Source: Aureimonas populi
Lineage (GTDB): Bacteria; Pseudomonadota; Alphaproteobacteria; Rhizobiales; Rhizobiaceae
Direction: 5' to 3'
Length of the DNA: 64,000 bases
Assembly (NCBI RefSeq): GCF_017815515.1
Contig: NZ_CP072611.1
Span: forward strand, 2,666,001-2,730,000
Each line of letters begins with the position of its first letter. Position 1 is the stretch's first letter. The translations under genes and the position numbers were made by a program. A model generated the notes under the pieces. That model was not told the origin of the DNA. It made no database searches and saw only the letters and a list, made by a program, of their open reading frames with translations. Shown here piece by piece: positions 28,756 to 44,124 of the stretch.

Positions 28756-29967
28756 TCAGTCCAGAACGACGAAACGGCAGGCGTCCCCTGGGCTGGCCGG
28801 GGGCGCGTGGGGAGGGCGGTGGATGAGGACCTGCGCACGGGCGTAGATTGAAAGGAGCGAGGAATCCTGCCTGTCGAGCGGCAGGACTTCCGGCGTTTCG
28901 CGGTCGCCCGCGGGGTTCAGCATCGATCTGACGAAATCGGCGCGCACGCCATTCGCGCGCATCCCGCTGCCGAGGCGCCCGGTTCTCTCGACGATGGGAG
29001 GCAGGCACGCGAGGCGGCGGAGCAGGGGACGCAGGAACAGCGTGGCCGCGACCATGCAGGAGGAAGGGTTACCGGGCAGGCCGAGAAGCCGCATCGGCCC
29101 GAGGCGCCCGGCCATCAGGGGCTTGCCGGGCCGCATGGCCACCTTCCAGAAGTCGAGTGTTGCCCCCGATTCCTCGAAAGCTTTCGCCGCGAGATCGTGG
29201 TCGCCGACGGATGCGCCGCCGATGGAGACGAAGATGTCGGCGCCGTCGCGCAAGGCGCGGTCTATCTGCGCGCGGATGTCGCCCACCCGGTCGGGCGCGA
29301 TGCCGCAATCCAGAACCTCCCCCCCATTCGCCTCGACGAGAGCAGCCAGGCCGTAGCTGTTCGAGGCGACGATCTGCGAGGGGCCGAGTGGCGCGCCGGG
29401 CTCGACCAGTTCGGAGCCCGTGGCGAGGATGGCCACGCGGGGACGACGCAGGGCGGGCAGGCGGGGATGGCCGCCGCTCGCGCCCAGCGCCACGGCACCG
29501 GGCGTCAAGCGCGCATGTCGCTGAAGGAGCACGTCGCCCTGTCGAAAATCGTTGCCGGCGGGGCGGACGTTCTCGCCGGGCATGACGACGGCAAGAACGC
29601 GCACCTGACGTTCGCCGAGCCGCTCGGCATCCTCCTGGATCAGAACGGCGTCGGCCCCGTCGGGCACGGGCGCGCCTGTGAAGATACGAACGGCCTCGCC
29701 ATCCTGTATCCGGCCGCCGAAGGCGTGGCCGGCGGCCGATTCGCCTATGACCGACAGCACGGATGGAGGCGAGGCCGTCTGTGCGGATCGCACTGCGTAG
29801 CCGTCCATGGCCGAGGCGTTGAAATCCGGCTGGGTGCGAAGTGCGCTCACGTCACATGCCAGAACCCGGCCGGTGGCCTCGCGCAGCGGAACAAGCTCCT
29901 CGTCGGTGATGGGCGAAACGTCGGAGAGGAGTCGTTCGAGCGCGGCTTCCAGCGGCAGAAGGCTCAT
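28756..29967 (-). CDS. moeA: Molybdopterin molybdenumtransferase
   Basis: MoeA inserts molybdate into adenylated molybdopterin, the last step of molybdenum cofactor synthesis. The 403-residue protein shows the MoeA N-domain motif [33 protein letters not shown] segment ([23 protein letters not shown]), the MoCF-domain run [34 protein letters not shown], and [10 protein letters not shown] and [23 protein letters not shown]. The ATG at 29967 overlaps the moaC stop by 4 bases; much longer upstream frame belongs to moaC. Confidence 0.97.
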   Translation of the reverse strand: MSLLPLEAALERLLSDVSPITDEELVPLREATGRVLACDVSALRTQPDFNASAMDGYAVRSAQTASPPSVLSVIGESAAGHAFGGRIQDGEAVRIFTGAPVPDGADAVLIQEDAERLGERQVRVLAVVMPGENVRPAGNDFRQGDVLLQRHARLTPGAVALGASGGHPRLPALRRPRVAILATGSELVEPGAPLGPSQIVASNSYGLAALVEANGGEVLDCGIAPDRVGDIRAQIDRALRDGADIFVSIGGASVGDHDLAAKAFEESGATLDFWKVAMRPGKPLMAGRLGPMRLLGLPGNPSSCMVAATLFLRPLLRRLACLPPIVERTGRLGSGMRANGVRADFVRSMLNPAGDRETPEVLPLDRQDSSLLSIYARAQVLIHRPPHAPPASPGDACRFVVLD

Positions 29968-30452
29968 TCCGCCGCCCAGTCGCCCGAACGGCCGCCGGAC
30001 TTCTCCAGGAGGCGGATGGCGGTGATCTGCATCGACCGATCGACAGCCTTTGCCATGTCGTAGACGGTGAGGCAGGCGACTGAAACGGCCGTCAGTGCTT
30101 CCATCTCCACGCCCGTCTTGCCCGAGAGCCTGGCCGTGGCGGTAACGCGCAAACCCGGCAGGGAGGGCTCCGCCTCGATCTCCACGCCCACCTTGTCGAG
30201 CATCAGCGGATGGCACAAAGGGATGAGATCGGACGTCTTCTTGGCCGCCATTATGCCGGCGATGCGCGCGATGGAGATGACATCGCCCTTCTTCGCCTGC
30301 CCCGAAAGGATGAGGTCGAGTGTCTCGGAACGCATCGTCACCAATCCCTCGGCCCGTGCGACGCGCATCGTTTCCGCCTTGTCGCCCACGTCGACCATCG
30401 AAGCCGCGCCGGTGGCGTCCAGATGCGTCAGGCCCGGCGCGTCCGGCTTCAT
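29964..30452 (-). CDS. moaC: Cyclic pyranopterin monophosphate synthase
   Basis: MoaC converts the MoaA product to cyclic pyranopterin monophosphate. The 162-residue length is normal. Family motifs are [12 protein letters not shown] [33 protein letters not shown] with the active-site His, [25 protein letters not shown], and the [15 protein letters not shown]-terminus. It overlaps trpC upstream and moeA downstream by 4 bases each, so it is inside a translationally coupled run. Confidence 0.97.
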   Translation of the reverse strand: MKPDAPGLTHLDATGAASMVDVGDKAETMRVARAEGLVTMRSETLDLILSGQAKKGDVISIARIAGIMAAKKTSDLIPLCHPLMLDKVGVEIEAEPSLPGLRVTATARLSGKTGVEMEALTAVSVACLTVYDMAKAVDRSMQITAIRLLEKSGGRSGDWAAE

Positions 30453-31242
30453 CGGATATCCCCCAGCAAAGCGCGCGTGGCGGCCTCCACGTCCTCGTGG
30501 CGCATCAGGCTCTCGCCGACCAGGATCGTGCCGATCCCGGCCTTCCTCAGCCGCAGGCAGTCCACATTCAGGTTGATCCCGCTCTCGCCCACCACGATCC
30601 GATCCTCTGGCACAAGCGGCGCAAGGCGCTCGGAGGTTGCCAGATCCGTTTCGAAAGTGCGCAGGTTGCGGTTGTTGATGCCGATCAGGGGGGACGCCAG
30701 CTTCAGGGCGCGCTCCAGCTCCGCCTCGTCGTGAACCTCGATCAGGACATCGAGCCCGTGATGCAGGGCGGCCGACTCGAGTTCGGCGGCAAGGCTGTCC
30801 TCCACCGCCGCCATGATCACCAGAATGGCGTCCCCGCCCCATGCTCGCGCTTCGGCCACCTGATAGGGGTCGAAGAGGAAGTCCTTTCGCAGCGCGGGCA
30901 GTGCCGTCGCATCCCGGGCAGCCGTGAGGAAGGAAGCGTGCCCCTGAAAGGAGGGCGCGTCCGTCAGAACGCTGAGGCATGTCGCGCCGCCGCGCTCATA
31001 GGCCTTCGCCAGGGCAGGCGGGTCGAAATCCGGGCGGATCAGGCCCTTGGAGGGGCTTGCCTTCTTCACCTCCGCGATCAGCGCGAAGCGACCCTTATCC
31101 AGCGTGGAGCGGATGGCGCGCTCGAAGCCGCGCGGCGCGTCCCTTTCGGCGATCCGCCGCTCCAGCTCGCCCAGCGGCACGGCTTGTCGTGCGCGGGCGA
31201 TCTCTTCGCGCTTGTAGGCTCCGATCCGGGAGAGAATGTCGC

Positions 31243-31246
<4 letters not shown>
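30449..31246 (-). CDS. trpC: Indole-3-glycerol phosphate synthase
   Basis: TrpC closes the indole ring in tryptophan synthesis. The 265-residue TIM barrel has [20 protein letters not shown] (catalytic Glu and Lys), [46 protein letters not shown] and [15 protein letters not shown], all standard. It is a monofunctional enzyme, not fused to TrpF. ATG 31246 overlaps trpD by 4 bases; its own stop overlaps moaC. Confidence 0.98.
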
Positions 31247-32270
<1,024 letters not shown>

Positions 32271-32274
<4 letters not shown>

Positions 32275-34163
32275 CGCTGGCCTCCCGCGGCCTGGACGGC
32301 CTGCTGGTTGTAGCGCACCGGATATTGCTGTTGCAGAACGCCGACATAGGCCTGAACGAAGTCGTTGCGCATGGCTTGCGCCACCTGCTCGCTCTGGCCT
32401 TGCGGGAGGGAAGCGAGAGGGTCGGCCGGCGCCACGACCTCGTCCACCACGAGGACGAGCCGGTTGCCGGCGGCCAGGGCGGGGGCGGCCGCAACGGTGC
32501 CGGCGGGGCCGGAGAAGGCGGCGCGGCTGGCGGGTTGCCCGAGTTGGGCCTGTGCCGTTGCGCGCGTCAGGCCGGATGCGGTGCGAACCTCCAGCCGCTC
32601 GGCCAGCGCTACCGCATCGATGGTCTCGCCGCCCTCGATGCGTGCGCGCAGTGCTTCGGCGCGCTCTTCCAGAAGCCGCTGGGCCTCATCCTCCTTCCAA
32701 TCCGCGATCACCTGGTCGCGAACCTCGTCCAGGGTGCGCTCGCGCGCTTCGATCACATCCGTCACGTCATAGAAAAGGAAGCTGTTCGACTCGTAATTGA
32801 TGGGCAGCGCATGGAAACCCGGCTCGGCCTCGAACACGGCTTCCAGAAGCTCTTCCTGCGCCGGAAGCGCGTCGATGGGCGTTCCCTCCGCGCTCAGCCC
32901 CGCGCGGTCGACGCTCTCCACCGTCATGAGCTGCAGCCCGGTCTCGCGCGCGGCCTCCTCCATGGTCGCGCCGCCGGCACGGGCCGCCTCGAAGGCGTCG
33001 TAGGCCGCATCGACACGATCATTGGCCGCGTCCAGCGCCAGCCGCTCGCGAAGCTCGTCACGAACCTCGTCGAGCGGGCGCACGCTTTCCGGCACGATCT
33101 CGCTGACCTCCACGACCGTCGGGCCGAAAATGCCGGCCACGACGCTGCTCGGTTCGTTGAGGGCGAGGGAGAAGGCGGCTTCGGCGATGTTGGAGTCCGG
33201 GATCTCGCTGCGGGCGAGAAGGCCGAGCTCCGTGTCCCCCGGCGTGCGGCCGGCCGAGGCGGCGACTTCCTCGAAGCTGGCGCCACCCTCTAGCTGGGCG
33301 ACGGCCGCCTGTGCGTCGGCCTCGCTGGGGAAAACGATCTGGCGCACGCGCCGGCGCTCGGCCTGCGTGTAAGGCGTCAGGTCCGCCTCATAAGCGCTCT
33401 GGATCGCCGCCTCGTCCACAGAGGCCGGATCGGTGATGGCGTCCGGCGTGAGGTCCACATAGCTGAAGCTGCGATATTCGGGCGCCGCATAGTCGGCGCT
33501 GCCGGCGGTGAAGAAGTCGTCCAGTTCCTCGGTGGAGGGGTCGGGCAGGGCGGTCGCCGGCTCGGGCTCTAGCGTAACGTAGCGAACCGAGCGCTGTTCG
33601 CCGACATAGAGGCCGAACGCCGTGTTCACCGCCTGCGGCGCGGAGACACCCGCCGTGACGGCCTGGACGATCTGCCCTCGCAGCGCGGTTTCGCCCAGAC
33701 GTTCCAGATAGGCCACCTCGCTCAGGCCGGCATTCTGCAGCACCGCGCGGAAGGCGTTGCGCGAGAAGTTGCCGTTGGCGTCCTGGAAGGCCGGGTCCTC
33801 GGCGATGAGGCGCAGAAGTCCTTCTTCCGAAAGGCCGAGCCCCAGCACGCGGCCCTGCTCGTCCAGAAGAGCGCCGCTGGAAAGCTGCGACAGAGTGGAT
33901 TGGTCCACGCCGAAGGCCGCGGCCTCGTCGGGCGTCAGCCGGCGCTGGAACTGTTGCGAGAGGCGGGCGAGGTTCTGCTGGTAGGCGATCTGGTAGTCCT
34001 GCACCGAAACGCTGGTGCCGCCGGCCGTCATCACCGTGTTCGACGAACCGCCGACGGAGAAGCCGTCCGCGACGGTCCATGCCACCGCGAAAACCCCGAG
34101 CATGAGGCCAAGCACGATCTTGCCGGTCCAGCCGGAGATGCTGCGGCGCAAGCTGTCCATCAT
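32271..34163 (-). CDS. ppiD: PpiD-like SurA N-terminal peptidyl-prolyl isomerase
   Basis: PpiD is an inner-membrane anchored periplasmic chaperone at the exit of the Sec translocon. The 630-residue protein starts with a short cytoplasmic part [15 protein letters not shown], one membrane helix ([20 protein letters not shown]), a SurA-like N-domain ([28 protein letters not shown]), a divergent parvulin domain (about 255-355, around [30 protein letters not shown]) and helical C-terminal domains. Start at 34163, with AGGAG about 10 bases upstream; 34160 is the alternative. It heads the coupled run to trpD, trpC, moaC and moeA and diverges from tpiA. Confidence 0.9.
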
Positions 34164-34317
34164 CGGGGGCGGTCTCCTATCGTCTGCGGGAACGGCATCG
34201 GGCCGCCCCGGCGCACGATCTAAAGGCAAAGTGTGTTTTCGCCAAGCGAAGCGCCGGTTTGATTTCGCTTTGCCGGGGCATTACGCATCGGGACATCGCA
34301 AGAGGGAGTTGCAATCC

Positions 34318-35070
34318 ATGACCGACAAGGCGCTGATCGCGGGAAACTGGAAGATGAACGGGCTTGCCGCCCAACTCGCCGAGCTCGACGCCGTCTGCGC
34401 GGCATCGGCGGAGCTGGGCGAGGCTTGCGACCTTCTTCTGTGCCCTCCCGCAACCCTTATTTCGGCGGCGGCCGAGCGCGCGAAGGGACGGATCGCGATC
34501 GGCGGGCAGAACTGCCACGCCAGCGAGAGTGGCGCGCATACCGGCGAGATCTCCGCCGAAATGCTGCGCGACGCGCGGGCGAGCCACGTCATTCTCGGCC
34601 ACTCGGAGCGCCGTGCCGACAATGGCGAGGATGATGCGGTCGTGGCCGCCAAGACGAAGGCCGCCTGGCGCGCCGGTCTTGTGGCCATCGTCTGCGTCGG
34701 GGAGACCGAGCAGGAACGCGATGCCGGTTCGACCCTGGAGATCCTGGGGCGGCAGCTCGCGGGTTCGCTGCCTGAAGGCGCGACGCGGGCGAATGCCGTC
34801 CTGGCTTACGAACCCGTCTGGGCCATCGGCACGGGGCGCACCCCCACCGTCGAGGAAGTGCGGGAGGTTCACGGCTTCCTTCGCGCGCGGCTGGCGGAGC
34901 GTTTCGGCGAGGAGGGCGCGAAGCTGCGCATCCTCTACGGCGGCTCGGTGAAGCCGGCGAACGCCGCCGAGCTTCTGTCCGTGCCCGATGTCGGCGGGGC
35001 GCTCGTGGGCGGGGCGAGCTTGAAGGCGGACGATTTCATTGCGATATGCCGGGCATCCCGGCCGGCGTGA
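34318..35070 (+). CDS. tpiA: Triosephosphate isomerase
   Basis: TpiA interconverts dihydroxyacetone phosphate and glyceraldehyde 3-phosphate. The 250-residue barrel has AGNWKMNG at the N-terminus (catalytic Lys), VILGHSERR (catalytic His), [15 protein letters not shown] (catalytic Glu and flexible loop) and [12 protein letters not shown]. Start ATG 34318 is divergent from ppiD with a 154-base gap between; AGAGGGAG lies upstream at suitable spacing. secG follows 90 bases later. Confidence 0.98.
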   Translation: MTDKALIAGNWKMNGLAAQLAELDAVCAASAELGEACDLLLCPPATLISAAAERAKGRIAIGGQNCHASESGAHTGEISAEMLRDARASHVILGHSERRADNGEDDAVVAAKTKAAWRAGLVAIVCVGETEQERDAGSTLEILGRQLAGSLPEGATRANAVLAYEPVWAIGTGRTPTVEEVREVHGFLRARLAERFGEEGAKLRILYGGSVKPANAAELLSVPDVGGALVGGASLKADDFIAICRASRPA

Positions 35071-35160
35071 TCGCTCCCGCGCGTCGAATGCGTTTGGCAT
35101 AACCCGGCCTCTCCTGTAGAAGGCGCGCGAATTCGAAAAAGAAGTTGCGCGAACAAGCTC

Positions 35161-35724
35161 ATGCAAACCGTTCTCATCGTCGTCCACCTTATCATCGTCA
35201 TGGCGCTCGTCGTGGTGGTGCTGTTGCAGCGCTCCGAGGGCGGGGCGCTCGGCATCGGAGGCGGCGGGGGCGGGCTGATGAGCGCGCGTGGCGCGGCCAA
35301 CGCGCTGACGCGCACCACGGCCATCCTCGCCGCGGCCTTCTTCCTCACCTCCATGTCGTTGGCGATCCTCGCCCGTTACGGCGGCAGCCCGACCGACATT
35401 CTCGACCGCATCCCGGCCGGGCAGGCGGGGCAGAGCGCGCCGGCCGGCGGCGGCTCGCTTCTCGACCAGCTCGGTGGGCTGCCGGAAGAGGAGGCGCCTG
35501 CCGAGCCGGCCCCGGTCGACGTGCCGGCCGGCGGCGCCCCGGTGACGGCACCGCTCGCCCCGGCCGCGCCCGCCCAGCCGCAGGACGGCGGCGTGCCGCT
35601 GGGCGCTTCCCCGCAGGAGCCCGCGGCCGAGGCACCGGCCGAGCCCGCCGAGGCTGACCCGGCGGCGCCGGAGGTGGTTTCGCCGCCTGCCGATGCCGAG
35701 CCTGCACCTGCCACGCAGCAGTAA
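35161..35724 (+). CDS. secG: Preprotein translocase subunit SecG
   Basis: SecG is the small accessory subunit of the SecYEG translocon. The protein has 187 residues: two membrane helices (about 1-20 and 58-78) joined by the typical LLQRSEGGALGIGGGGGGLMSARGAANALTRTTAILA loop, and a long Ala/Pro/Glu-rich C-terminal tail of about 100 residues without recognisable domain. Such tails are common in alphaproteobacterial SecG. It is followed by a clear terminator. Confidence 0.95.
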   Translation: MQTVLIVVHLIIVMALVVVVLLQRSEGGALGIGGGGGGLMSARGAANALTRTTAILAAAFFLTSMSLAILARYGGSPTDILDRIPAGQAGQSAPAGGGSLLDQLGGLPEEEAPAEPAPVDVPAGGAPVTAPLAPAAPAQPQDGGVPLGASPQEPAAEAPAEPAEADPAAPEVVSPPADAEPAPATQQ

Positions 35725-35753
35725 GCGTTCACTCGTCAGCGACACCGGAAATC

Positions 35754-35780
35754 GGGGCGCCTCGGCGCCCCTCTTCGTTT
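35754..35780 (+). terminator. Terminator after secG
   Basis: A GC-rich stem GGGGCGC / GCGCCCC (35754-35760 and 35765-35771, 4-base loop) is followed by TCTTCGTTT. It lies 30 bases after the secG stop. Confidence 0.8.
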
Positions 35781-35782
35781 GA

Positions 35783-38324
<2,542 letters not shown>

Positions 38325-38328
<4 letters not shown>

Positions 38329-39167
38329 ACGCCAACGCCACAGTGAATGCCCGCGATGTCGTTTTCGACCAGACGGCGCCCTTCGCGCTGATCGCCGGCC
38401 CCTGCCAGATGGAGAGCCGCGACCACGCGCTCATGGTGGCCGAGAGGATGAAGCGGATCACCGATGACCTGGGCATCGGCTATGTGTTCAAGGCGAGCTT
38501 CGACAAGGCCAATCGAACGAGCCTGTCCGGCCGGCGGGGCATCGGCATCGAGGCCGCGCTGCCCGTCTTCGCGGAAATCCGAGAGACCTTCGGCCTGCCG
38601 GTGCTGACCGATGTCCACACACAGGAGCAGTGCCGAATCGTCGGCGAAACCTGCGACATCCTCCAGATTCCGGCCTTTCTCTGCCGCCAGACCGATCTTC
38701 TGATCGCCGCCGCGCGCACGGGGCGGATCGTGAATATCAAGAAGGGCCAGTTCCTGGCTCCCTGGGACATGAAGAACGTTCTGGCCAAGGTGACGGAAAG
38801 CGGCAACCCCAACGTGCTCCTCACCGAGCGCGGCGCCTCCTTTGGCTACAACACGCTCGTGTCCGATTTCCGCGCGCTGCCGATCATGGCCGGCCTGGGC
38901 GCGCCTGTCGTCTTCGACGCCACCCATTCGGTGCAGCAGCCGGGCGGGCAGGGCGGTTCTTCGGGCGGCGAGCGGCGCTTCGTGGAGACGCTGGCGCGCG
39001 CGGCCGTCGCGGTCGGCGTGGCGGGCCTTTTCATCGAGACGCATGAGGACCCCGACAACGCGCCCTCGGACGGCCCGAACATGGTGCCGCTCGACAGGAT
39101 GCCGGAACTCCTCAAGCGCCTTCGGGCGCTGGACGCCGTGGCGAAGGAATTTACCGCTCCGCTGTGA
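38325..39167 (+). CDS. kdsA: 3-deoxy-8-phosphooctulonate synthase
   Basis: KdsA condenses arabinose 5-phosphate and phosphoenolpyruvate to Kdo 8-phosphate for the lipopolysaccharide core. The 280-residue barrel has LIAGPCQMESRDHALMVAERM, FKASFDKANRTSLSGRRGIG, LPVLTDVHTQEQC, LQIPAFLCRQTDLLIAAARTGRIVNIKKGQFLAPWDMKNV and VVFDATHSVQQPGGQGGSSGGERRFV. It overlaps the VOC gene by 4 bases. It acts with the lpx genes at 18-22 kb. Confidence 0.98.
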
Positions 39168-40526
<1,359 letters not shown>

Positions 40527-40533
40527 CACTCCA

Positions 40534-40567
40534 GCATGGGGCGGCGCTACCGAGCGTCGCCCCATGC
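40534..40567 (+). terminator. Hairpin after eno
   Basis: A 15-bp stem interrupted by one G-T wobble (GCATGGGGCG at the base, 40534-40543, against CGCCCCATGC, 40558-40567) has a 4-base loop. It is followed by TTAACCCC, not a clear T-run, so it may be a weak terminator or a 3' stabiliser. Confidence 0.6.
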
Positions 40568-40582
40568 TTAACCCCGGCTTAA
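40568..40582. promoter_or_regulatory. CtrA-type box upstream of ftsB
   Basis: TTAA at 40568-40571 and TTAA at 40579-40582 are separated by exactly 7 bases, the full consensus for the alphaproteobacterial cell-cycle regulator CtrA (TTAA-N7-TTAA). It lies 43 bases before the ftsB start. In a GC-rich genome this spacing is unlikely by chance, but binding is inferred, not shown. Confidence 0.55.
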
Positions 40583-40625
40583 GACCGCCCGTGCTGTGAT
40601 GTGTCCGCGCAGCGGAGCGGACGAC

Positions 40626-40940
40626 ATGCAGACCAGGCAGAAACGACAGACGCGGATCGGAAGGCTGATCGTGCCCGCGATCTCGATTCTGTTCCTCGGC
40701 TATTTCGCGATCCAGGCACAGTCCGGCCGTTACGGCACGCAAGCCAAGGAAGAGTTCGCGCAATTGCTCGATCAGCGTGAGGCTGAATACGCCAAGCTGC
40801 TGCGCCAGCGCGAGCGCTTGGAACAGCGCGTCCAGTTCCTGCAGGACGGGTCGCTTGAACGCGACATGCTCGATGAGCGCACCCGCCGTGCGCTGAGCAT
40901 GGTAGCGGAAGACGAGATCGTTATTCTCGACCAACCATAG
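40626..40940 (+). CDS. ftsB: FtsB/DivIC family septum formation protein
   Basis: FtsB joins FtsL and FtsQ in the division complex. The 104-residue protein has a short basic N-terminus, one membrane helix (LIVPAISILFLGYFAIQAQSG) and a periplasmic coiled coil (about 45-85, AKEEFAQLLDQREAEYAKLLRQRERLEQRVQFL), then DMLDERTRRALSMVAEDEIVIL, the usual FtsB end. ATG at 40626 was chosen over an earlier in-frame ATG at 40596. A CtrA-type box precedes it. It lies between eno and the pdh genes, as in related bacteria. Confidence 0.92.
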   Translation: MQTRQKRQTRIGRLIVPAISILFLGYFAIQAQSGRYGTQAKEEFAQLLDQREAEYAKLLRQRERLEQRVQFLQDGSLERDMLDERTRRALSMVAEDEIVILDQP

Positions 40941-41006
40941 AAGATTAACATCAAGACGGTTAAATACCGATCTTGAACCTAATGCCAGTCAAAATTTTGG
41001 CCTCGA

Positions 41007-41034
41007 CTTGTCCGTTGCCGGCGCAGGGTATAGT
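41007..41034 (+). promoter_or_regulatory. Possible promoter of the pdh operon
   Basis: TTGTCC (41009-41014 region) and TATAGT (41029-41034) resemble -35 and -10 boxes, though the spacing of about 15 bases is short. They sit 43 bases before the pdhA start in a 136-base gap after ftsB. Weak evidence. Confidence 0.3.
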
Positions 41035-41076
41035 TCCGCGTCAGATGATCCCTCGACGGATCGGGTCAAGGACAGG

Positions 41077-42177
41077 ATGGCGCTGATGGCTGCGACCAGG
41101 CAGAAGGGCGACGAGAGCAGGCCGGGATCGGCCGAGGCCGCGACCTCGGAGATCGTGAAGACGCTGGAACGCCTGGAGACGCCCGCGCCGGCCAGCTTCA
41201 CCAAGGACGAAGACCTCAACGCCTATCGCGACATGCTGCTGATCCGGCGTTTCGAGGAGAAGGCCGGCCAGCTTTACGGAATGGGCTTCATCGGCGGGTT
41301 CTGCCACCTCTATATCGGCCAGGAAGCCGTGGTGGTGGGGATGCAGGCCGCCCTGAAGGAGGGCGACCAGGTCATCACCGGCTATCGCGACCACGGTCAC
41401 ATGCTGGCCACCGGCATGGAAGCGCGCGGCGTGATGGCCGAGCTGACGGGCCGCCGTTCGGGCTACTCCAAGGGCAAGGGCGGCTCGATGCACATGTTCT
41501 CCAAGGAGAAGAATTTCTACGGCGGGCACGGCATCGTCGGGGCGCAGGTTTCGCTCGGCACCGGACTTGCCTTCGCGAATCGTTATCGCGGCAATGATTC
41601 GGTCTCCGTCACTTATTTCGGCGACGGCGCCGCCAACCAGGGGCAGGTCTACGAGAGCTTCAACATGGCCTCGCTGTGGAAGCTGCCCGTGATCTACGTC
41701 ATCGAGAACAACCGCTACGCCATGGGTACCTCCGTCAGCCGCGCCAGCGCGGAGACGAATTTCGCCCATCGCGGCATCTCCTTCAAGATTCCTGGCATCC
41801 AGGTGGACGGAATGGACGTGCGCGCTGTGAAGGCTGCTGGCGACATGGCCGTGGAGCATTGCCGCACGGGCAAGGGGCCGGTGCTGCTGGAGATGATGAC
41901 CTATCGCTATCGCGGCCACTCGATGTCGGACCCCGCCAAGTACCGGACCCGCGACGAGGTGCAGAAGATGCGCTCGGAATCGGACCCTATCGAGCAGGTC
42001 AAGCAGCGGCTCCTGGAGGCGCATGGTCTGTCGGAGGACGATCTGAAGGCGATCGACAAGGAGGTGCGCGACATCGTGGCCGATTCCGCCGAGTTCGCTC
42101 AGAACGACCCGGAGCCGGATGCCTCGGAGCTGTGGACGGACATCTACGCCGACGAGATTCCCCAGGCGGCCGAGTAA
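41077..42177 (+). CDS. pdhA: Pyruvate dehydrogenase E1 alpha subunit
   Basis: PdhA is the thiamine-diphosphate subunit that decarboxylates pyruvate with PdhB. The 366-residue protein has [54 protein letters not shown] and the ThDP/Mg motif [32 protein letters not shown]. The N-terminus before residue 40 is a low-complexity arm. ATG 41077 was chosen; ATG 41086 is a fair alternative, as an AGG lies at better spacing for it. It heads pdhA-pdhB-SRPBCC-pdhC-lpd. Confidence 0.96.
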   Translation: MALMAATRQKGDESRPGSAEAATSEIVKTLERLETPAPASFTKDEDLNAYRDMLLIRRFEEKAGQLYGMGFIGGFCHLYIGQEAVVVGMQAALKEGDQVITGYRDHGHMLATGMEARGVMAELTGRRSGYSKGKGGSMHMFSKEKNFYGGHGIVGAQVSLGTGLAFANRYRGNDSVSVTYFGDGAANQGQVYESFNMASLWKLPVIYVIENNRYAMGTSVSRASAETNFAHRGISFKIPGIQVDGMDVRAVKAAGDMAVEHCRTGKGPVLLEMMTYRYRGHSMSDPAKYRTRDEVQKMRSESDPIEQVKQRLLEAHGLSEDDLKAIDKEVRDIVADSAEFAQNDPEPDASELWTDIYADEIPQAAE

Positions 42178-42187
42178 GGAGCGCGTC

Positions 42188-43618
42188 ATGCCGACAGAGA
42201 TTCTGATGCCCGCCCTTTCTCCTACCATGGAAGAGGGAACGCTTTCCAAATGGGTGAAGCAGGAGGGTGACGATGTCGCCCCCGGCGACGTGATCGCGGA
42301 GATCGAGACAGACAAGGCGACGATGGAGGTCGAGGCCGTCGACGAGGGCAAGCTCGGCAAGATCCTGGTTGCGGCAGGGACTGAGGGCGTGAAGGTCAAT
42401 ACGCCCATCGCCATCCTGGTGGGCGAGGGCGAGAGCGCGGACGACATCGAAGCCTCGCCGAAGGCCTCCCAGCCGGTGGGCGAGACCGCGAACGACCCGC
42501 AGGCGGACAAGGCCGAAAGCGGCGCGAGCCGGACGGCCGAGCGCAAGGCCGACAAGGTGCCCGCGCAGGGCATGGCGCATCCCGAGGCGGAGGACGCCGA
42601 CGGCGAGGCCCCCGAGGTGCCGGAAGGCACCGAGATGGTGACGCAGACCGTGCGCGAGGCGCTGCGCGATGCGATGGCGCAGGAGATGCGCCGCGACGAG
42701 GCCGTGTTCCTGATGGGCGAGGAGGTCGCCGAGTACCAGGGCGCCTACAAGATCAGCCAGGGCCTGCTCGAGGAGTTCGGCGCGCGCCGCGTGGTCGATA
42801 CGCCGATCACCGAGCATGGCTTTGCCGGCCTCGGCGTCGGCGCCGCCTTTGCGGGCCTGCGTCCCATCGTCGAGTTCATGACCTTCAACTTCTCCATGCA
42901 GGCGATCGACCAGATCATCAATTCGGCCGCCAAGACGCTCTACATGGCCGGCGGTCAGATGGGCTGCCCCATCGTCTTCCGTGGCCCCAACGGCGCGGCC
43001 GCCCGCGTGGGCGCGCAGCACAGTCAGGATTATGCGGCCTGGTACAGCCACATACCGGGGCTCAAGGTGGTGCAGCCCTACACGGCCGCGGACGCCAAGG
43101 GCCTGCTGCGGTCCGCCATCCGCGACCCCAACCCGGTCATTTTCCTCGAAAACGAGATTCTCTACGGCCACTCCTTCGAAGTGCCCAAGCTCGATGACTG
43201 GACTGTGCCGATCGGCAAGGCCCGCATCCATCGCAAGGGCACGGACGTGACTATCGTCTCCTTCGGCATCGGCATGACCTATGCGGTCGCCGCGGCCGAG
43301 GAACTGGCCAAGGAAGGGATCGACGCCGAGGTGCTGGACCTGCGCACGATCCGCCCGATGGATGTCGATGCCATCGTCCGTTCGGTGAAGAAGACGAACC
43401 GCTGCGTGACGGTCGAGGAAGGTTATCCGCAAAGCTCGGTCGGGGCCGAAATCTCGGCCCAGTTGATGACCCGCGCTTTCGACTATCTCGATGCGCCGGT
43501 GCTGCGCGTGGCGGGCAAGGATGTGCCCATGCCCTACGCTGCCAATCTGGAAAAGCTGGCACTGCCTTCCGTCAAGGAAGTCATCGATGCGGTGAAGGCG
43601 GTCTGCTACCGGGATTGA
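42188..43618 (+). CDS. pdhB: Pyruvate dehydrogenase E1 beta subunit with N-terminal lipoyl domain
   Basis: The 476-residue protein is the E1 beta partner of PdhA. It begins with a complete lipoyl domain (1-80; lipoylated Lys43 in [15 protein letters not shown]), then a Pro/Ala/Glu-rich linker (about 82-145), then the transketolase-like E1 beta domain ([39 protein letters not shown] ...). A lipoyl domain on E1 beta is known from rhizobia and relatives but absent in most bacteria. TAAGGAG gives a strong ribosome site for ATG 42188. It lies 10 bases after pdhA. Confidence 0.97.
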   Translation: MPTEILMPALSPTMEEGTLSKWVKQEGDDVAPGDVIAEIETDKATMEVEAVDEGKLGKILVAAGTEGVKVNTPIAILVGEGESADDIEASPKASQPVGETANDPQADKAESGASRTAERKADKVPAQGMAHPEAEDADGEAPEVPEGTEMVTQTVREALRDAMAQEMRRDEAVFLMGEEVAEYQGAYKISQGLLEEFGARRVVDTPITEHGFAGLGVGAAFAGLRPIVEFMTFNFSMQAIDQIINSAAKTLYMAGGQMGCPIVFRGPNGAAARVGAQHSQDYAAWYSHIPGLKVVQPYTAADAKGLLRSAIRDPNPVIFLENEILYGHSFEVPKLDDWTVPIGKARIHRKGTDVTIVSFGIGMTYAVAAAEELAKEGIDAEVLDLRTIRPMDVDAIVRSVKKTNRCVTVEEGYPQSSVGAEISAQLMTRAFDYLDAPVLRVAGKDVPMPYAANLEKLALPSVKEVIDAVKAVCYRD

Positions 43619-43626
43619 GGCGAGCC

Positions 43627-44109
43627 ATGTCGGGACTGGCGCAGGGGCAAGACGGCGAAGCGGCGGCGCTGGCCGTGCGCATCGACCGCCACGTCGATGC
43701 ATCCCCCACCGACCTGTGGACGTGCCTGACCGACCCGGCCTGCTTGAAGGTCTGGCGGCGCGAGAACCTGGAATTCGACGCTCGTGAGGGCGGCGCGTTC
43801 CGGGAGCCCTGGACCGATCCGGAAGGGCGCGGGCGGCTGACCCGCGCACAGGTCACGGCCTTTCATCCGCCCAGGGGGTTGGTGATGGTCTGGGCGGATG
43901 AGGACTGGTCCTTCGATACGGTGGTCTCGATCTGGATCGAGCCGGCCGGGGCGGGATCGCTCGTCACTGTCGAGCACCAGGGCTGGCAGAGCGCGCCCGA
44001 GCGCGAGCGGCAGGCCTTGATGCAGAATCATGAAAGCGGATGGTCGAACCATCTGGCAAATTGGGCGACCCACGCCGAGAGCCTCGAAGGCCGGCGGAAG
44101 GGCGACTGA
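43627..44109 (+). CDS. SRPBCC (AHSA1-like) domain protein
   Basis: The 160-residue protein matches the START/Bet v1-like SRPBCC fold, AHSA1 (activator of Hsp90 ATPase homologue) group: IDRHVDASPTDLWTCLTDPACLKVWRRENLEFDAREGGAFREPW at the N-terminus, a middle strand with LVMVWADEDWSFDTVVSIWIEP, and a C-terminal helix with SGWSNHLANWATHAE. There is no signal peptide. It sits 8 bases after pdhB and 15 before pdhC, so it is cotranscribed with the pyruvate dehydrogenase genes. Its function there is unknown; a ligand-binding or complex-assembly role is a guess. ATG 43627 was preferred to TTG 43615. Confidence 0.8.
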   Translation: MSGLAQGQDGEAAALAVRIDRHVDASPTDLWTCLTDPACLKVWRRENLEFDAREGGAFREPWTDPEGRGRLTRAQVTAFHPPRGLVMVWADEDWSFDTVVSIWIEPAGAGSLVTVEHQGWQSAPERERQALMQNHESGWSNHLANWATHAESLEGRRKGD

Positions 44110-44124
44110 GGAGACGTTCGCGCC

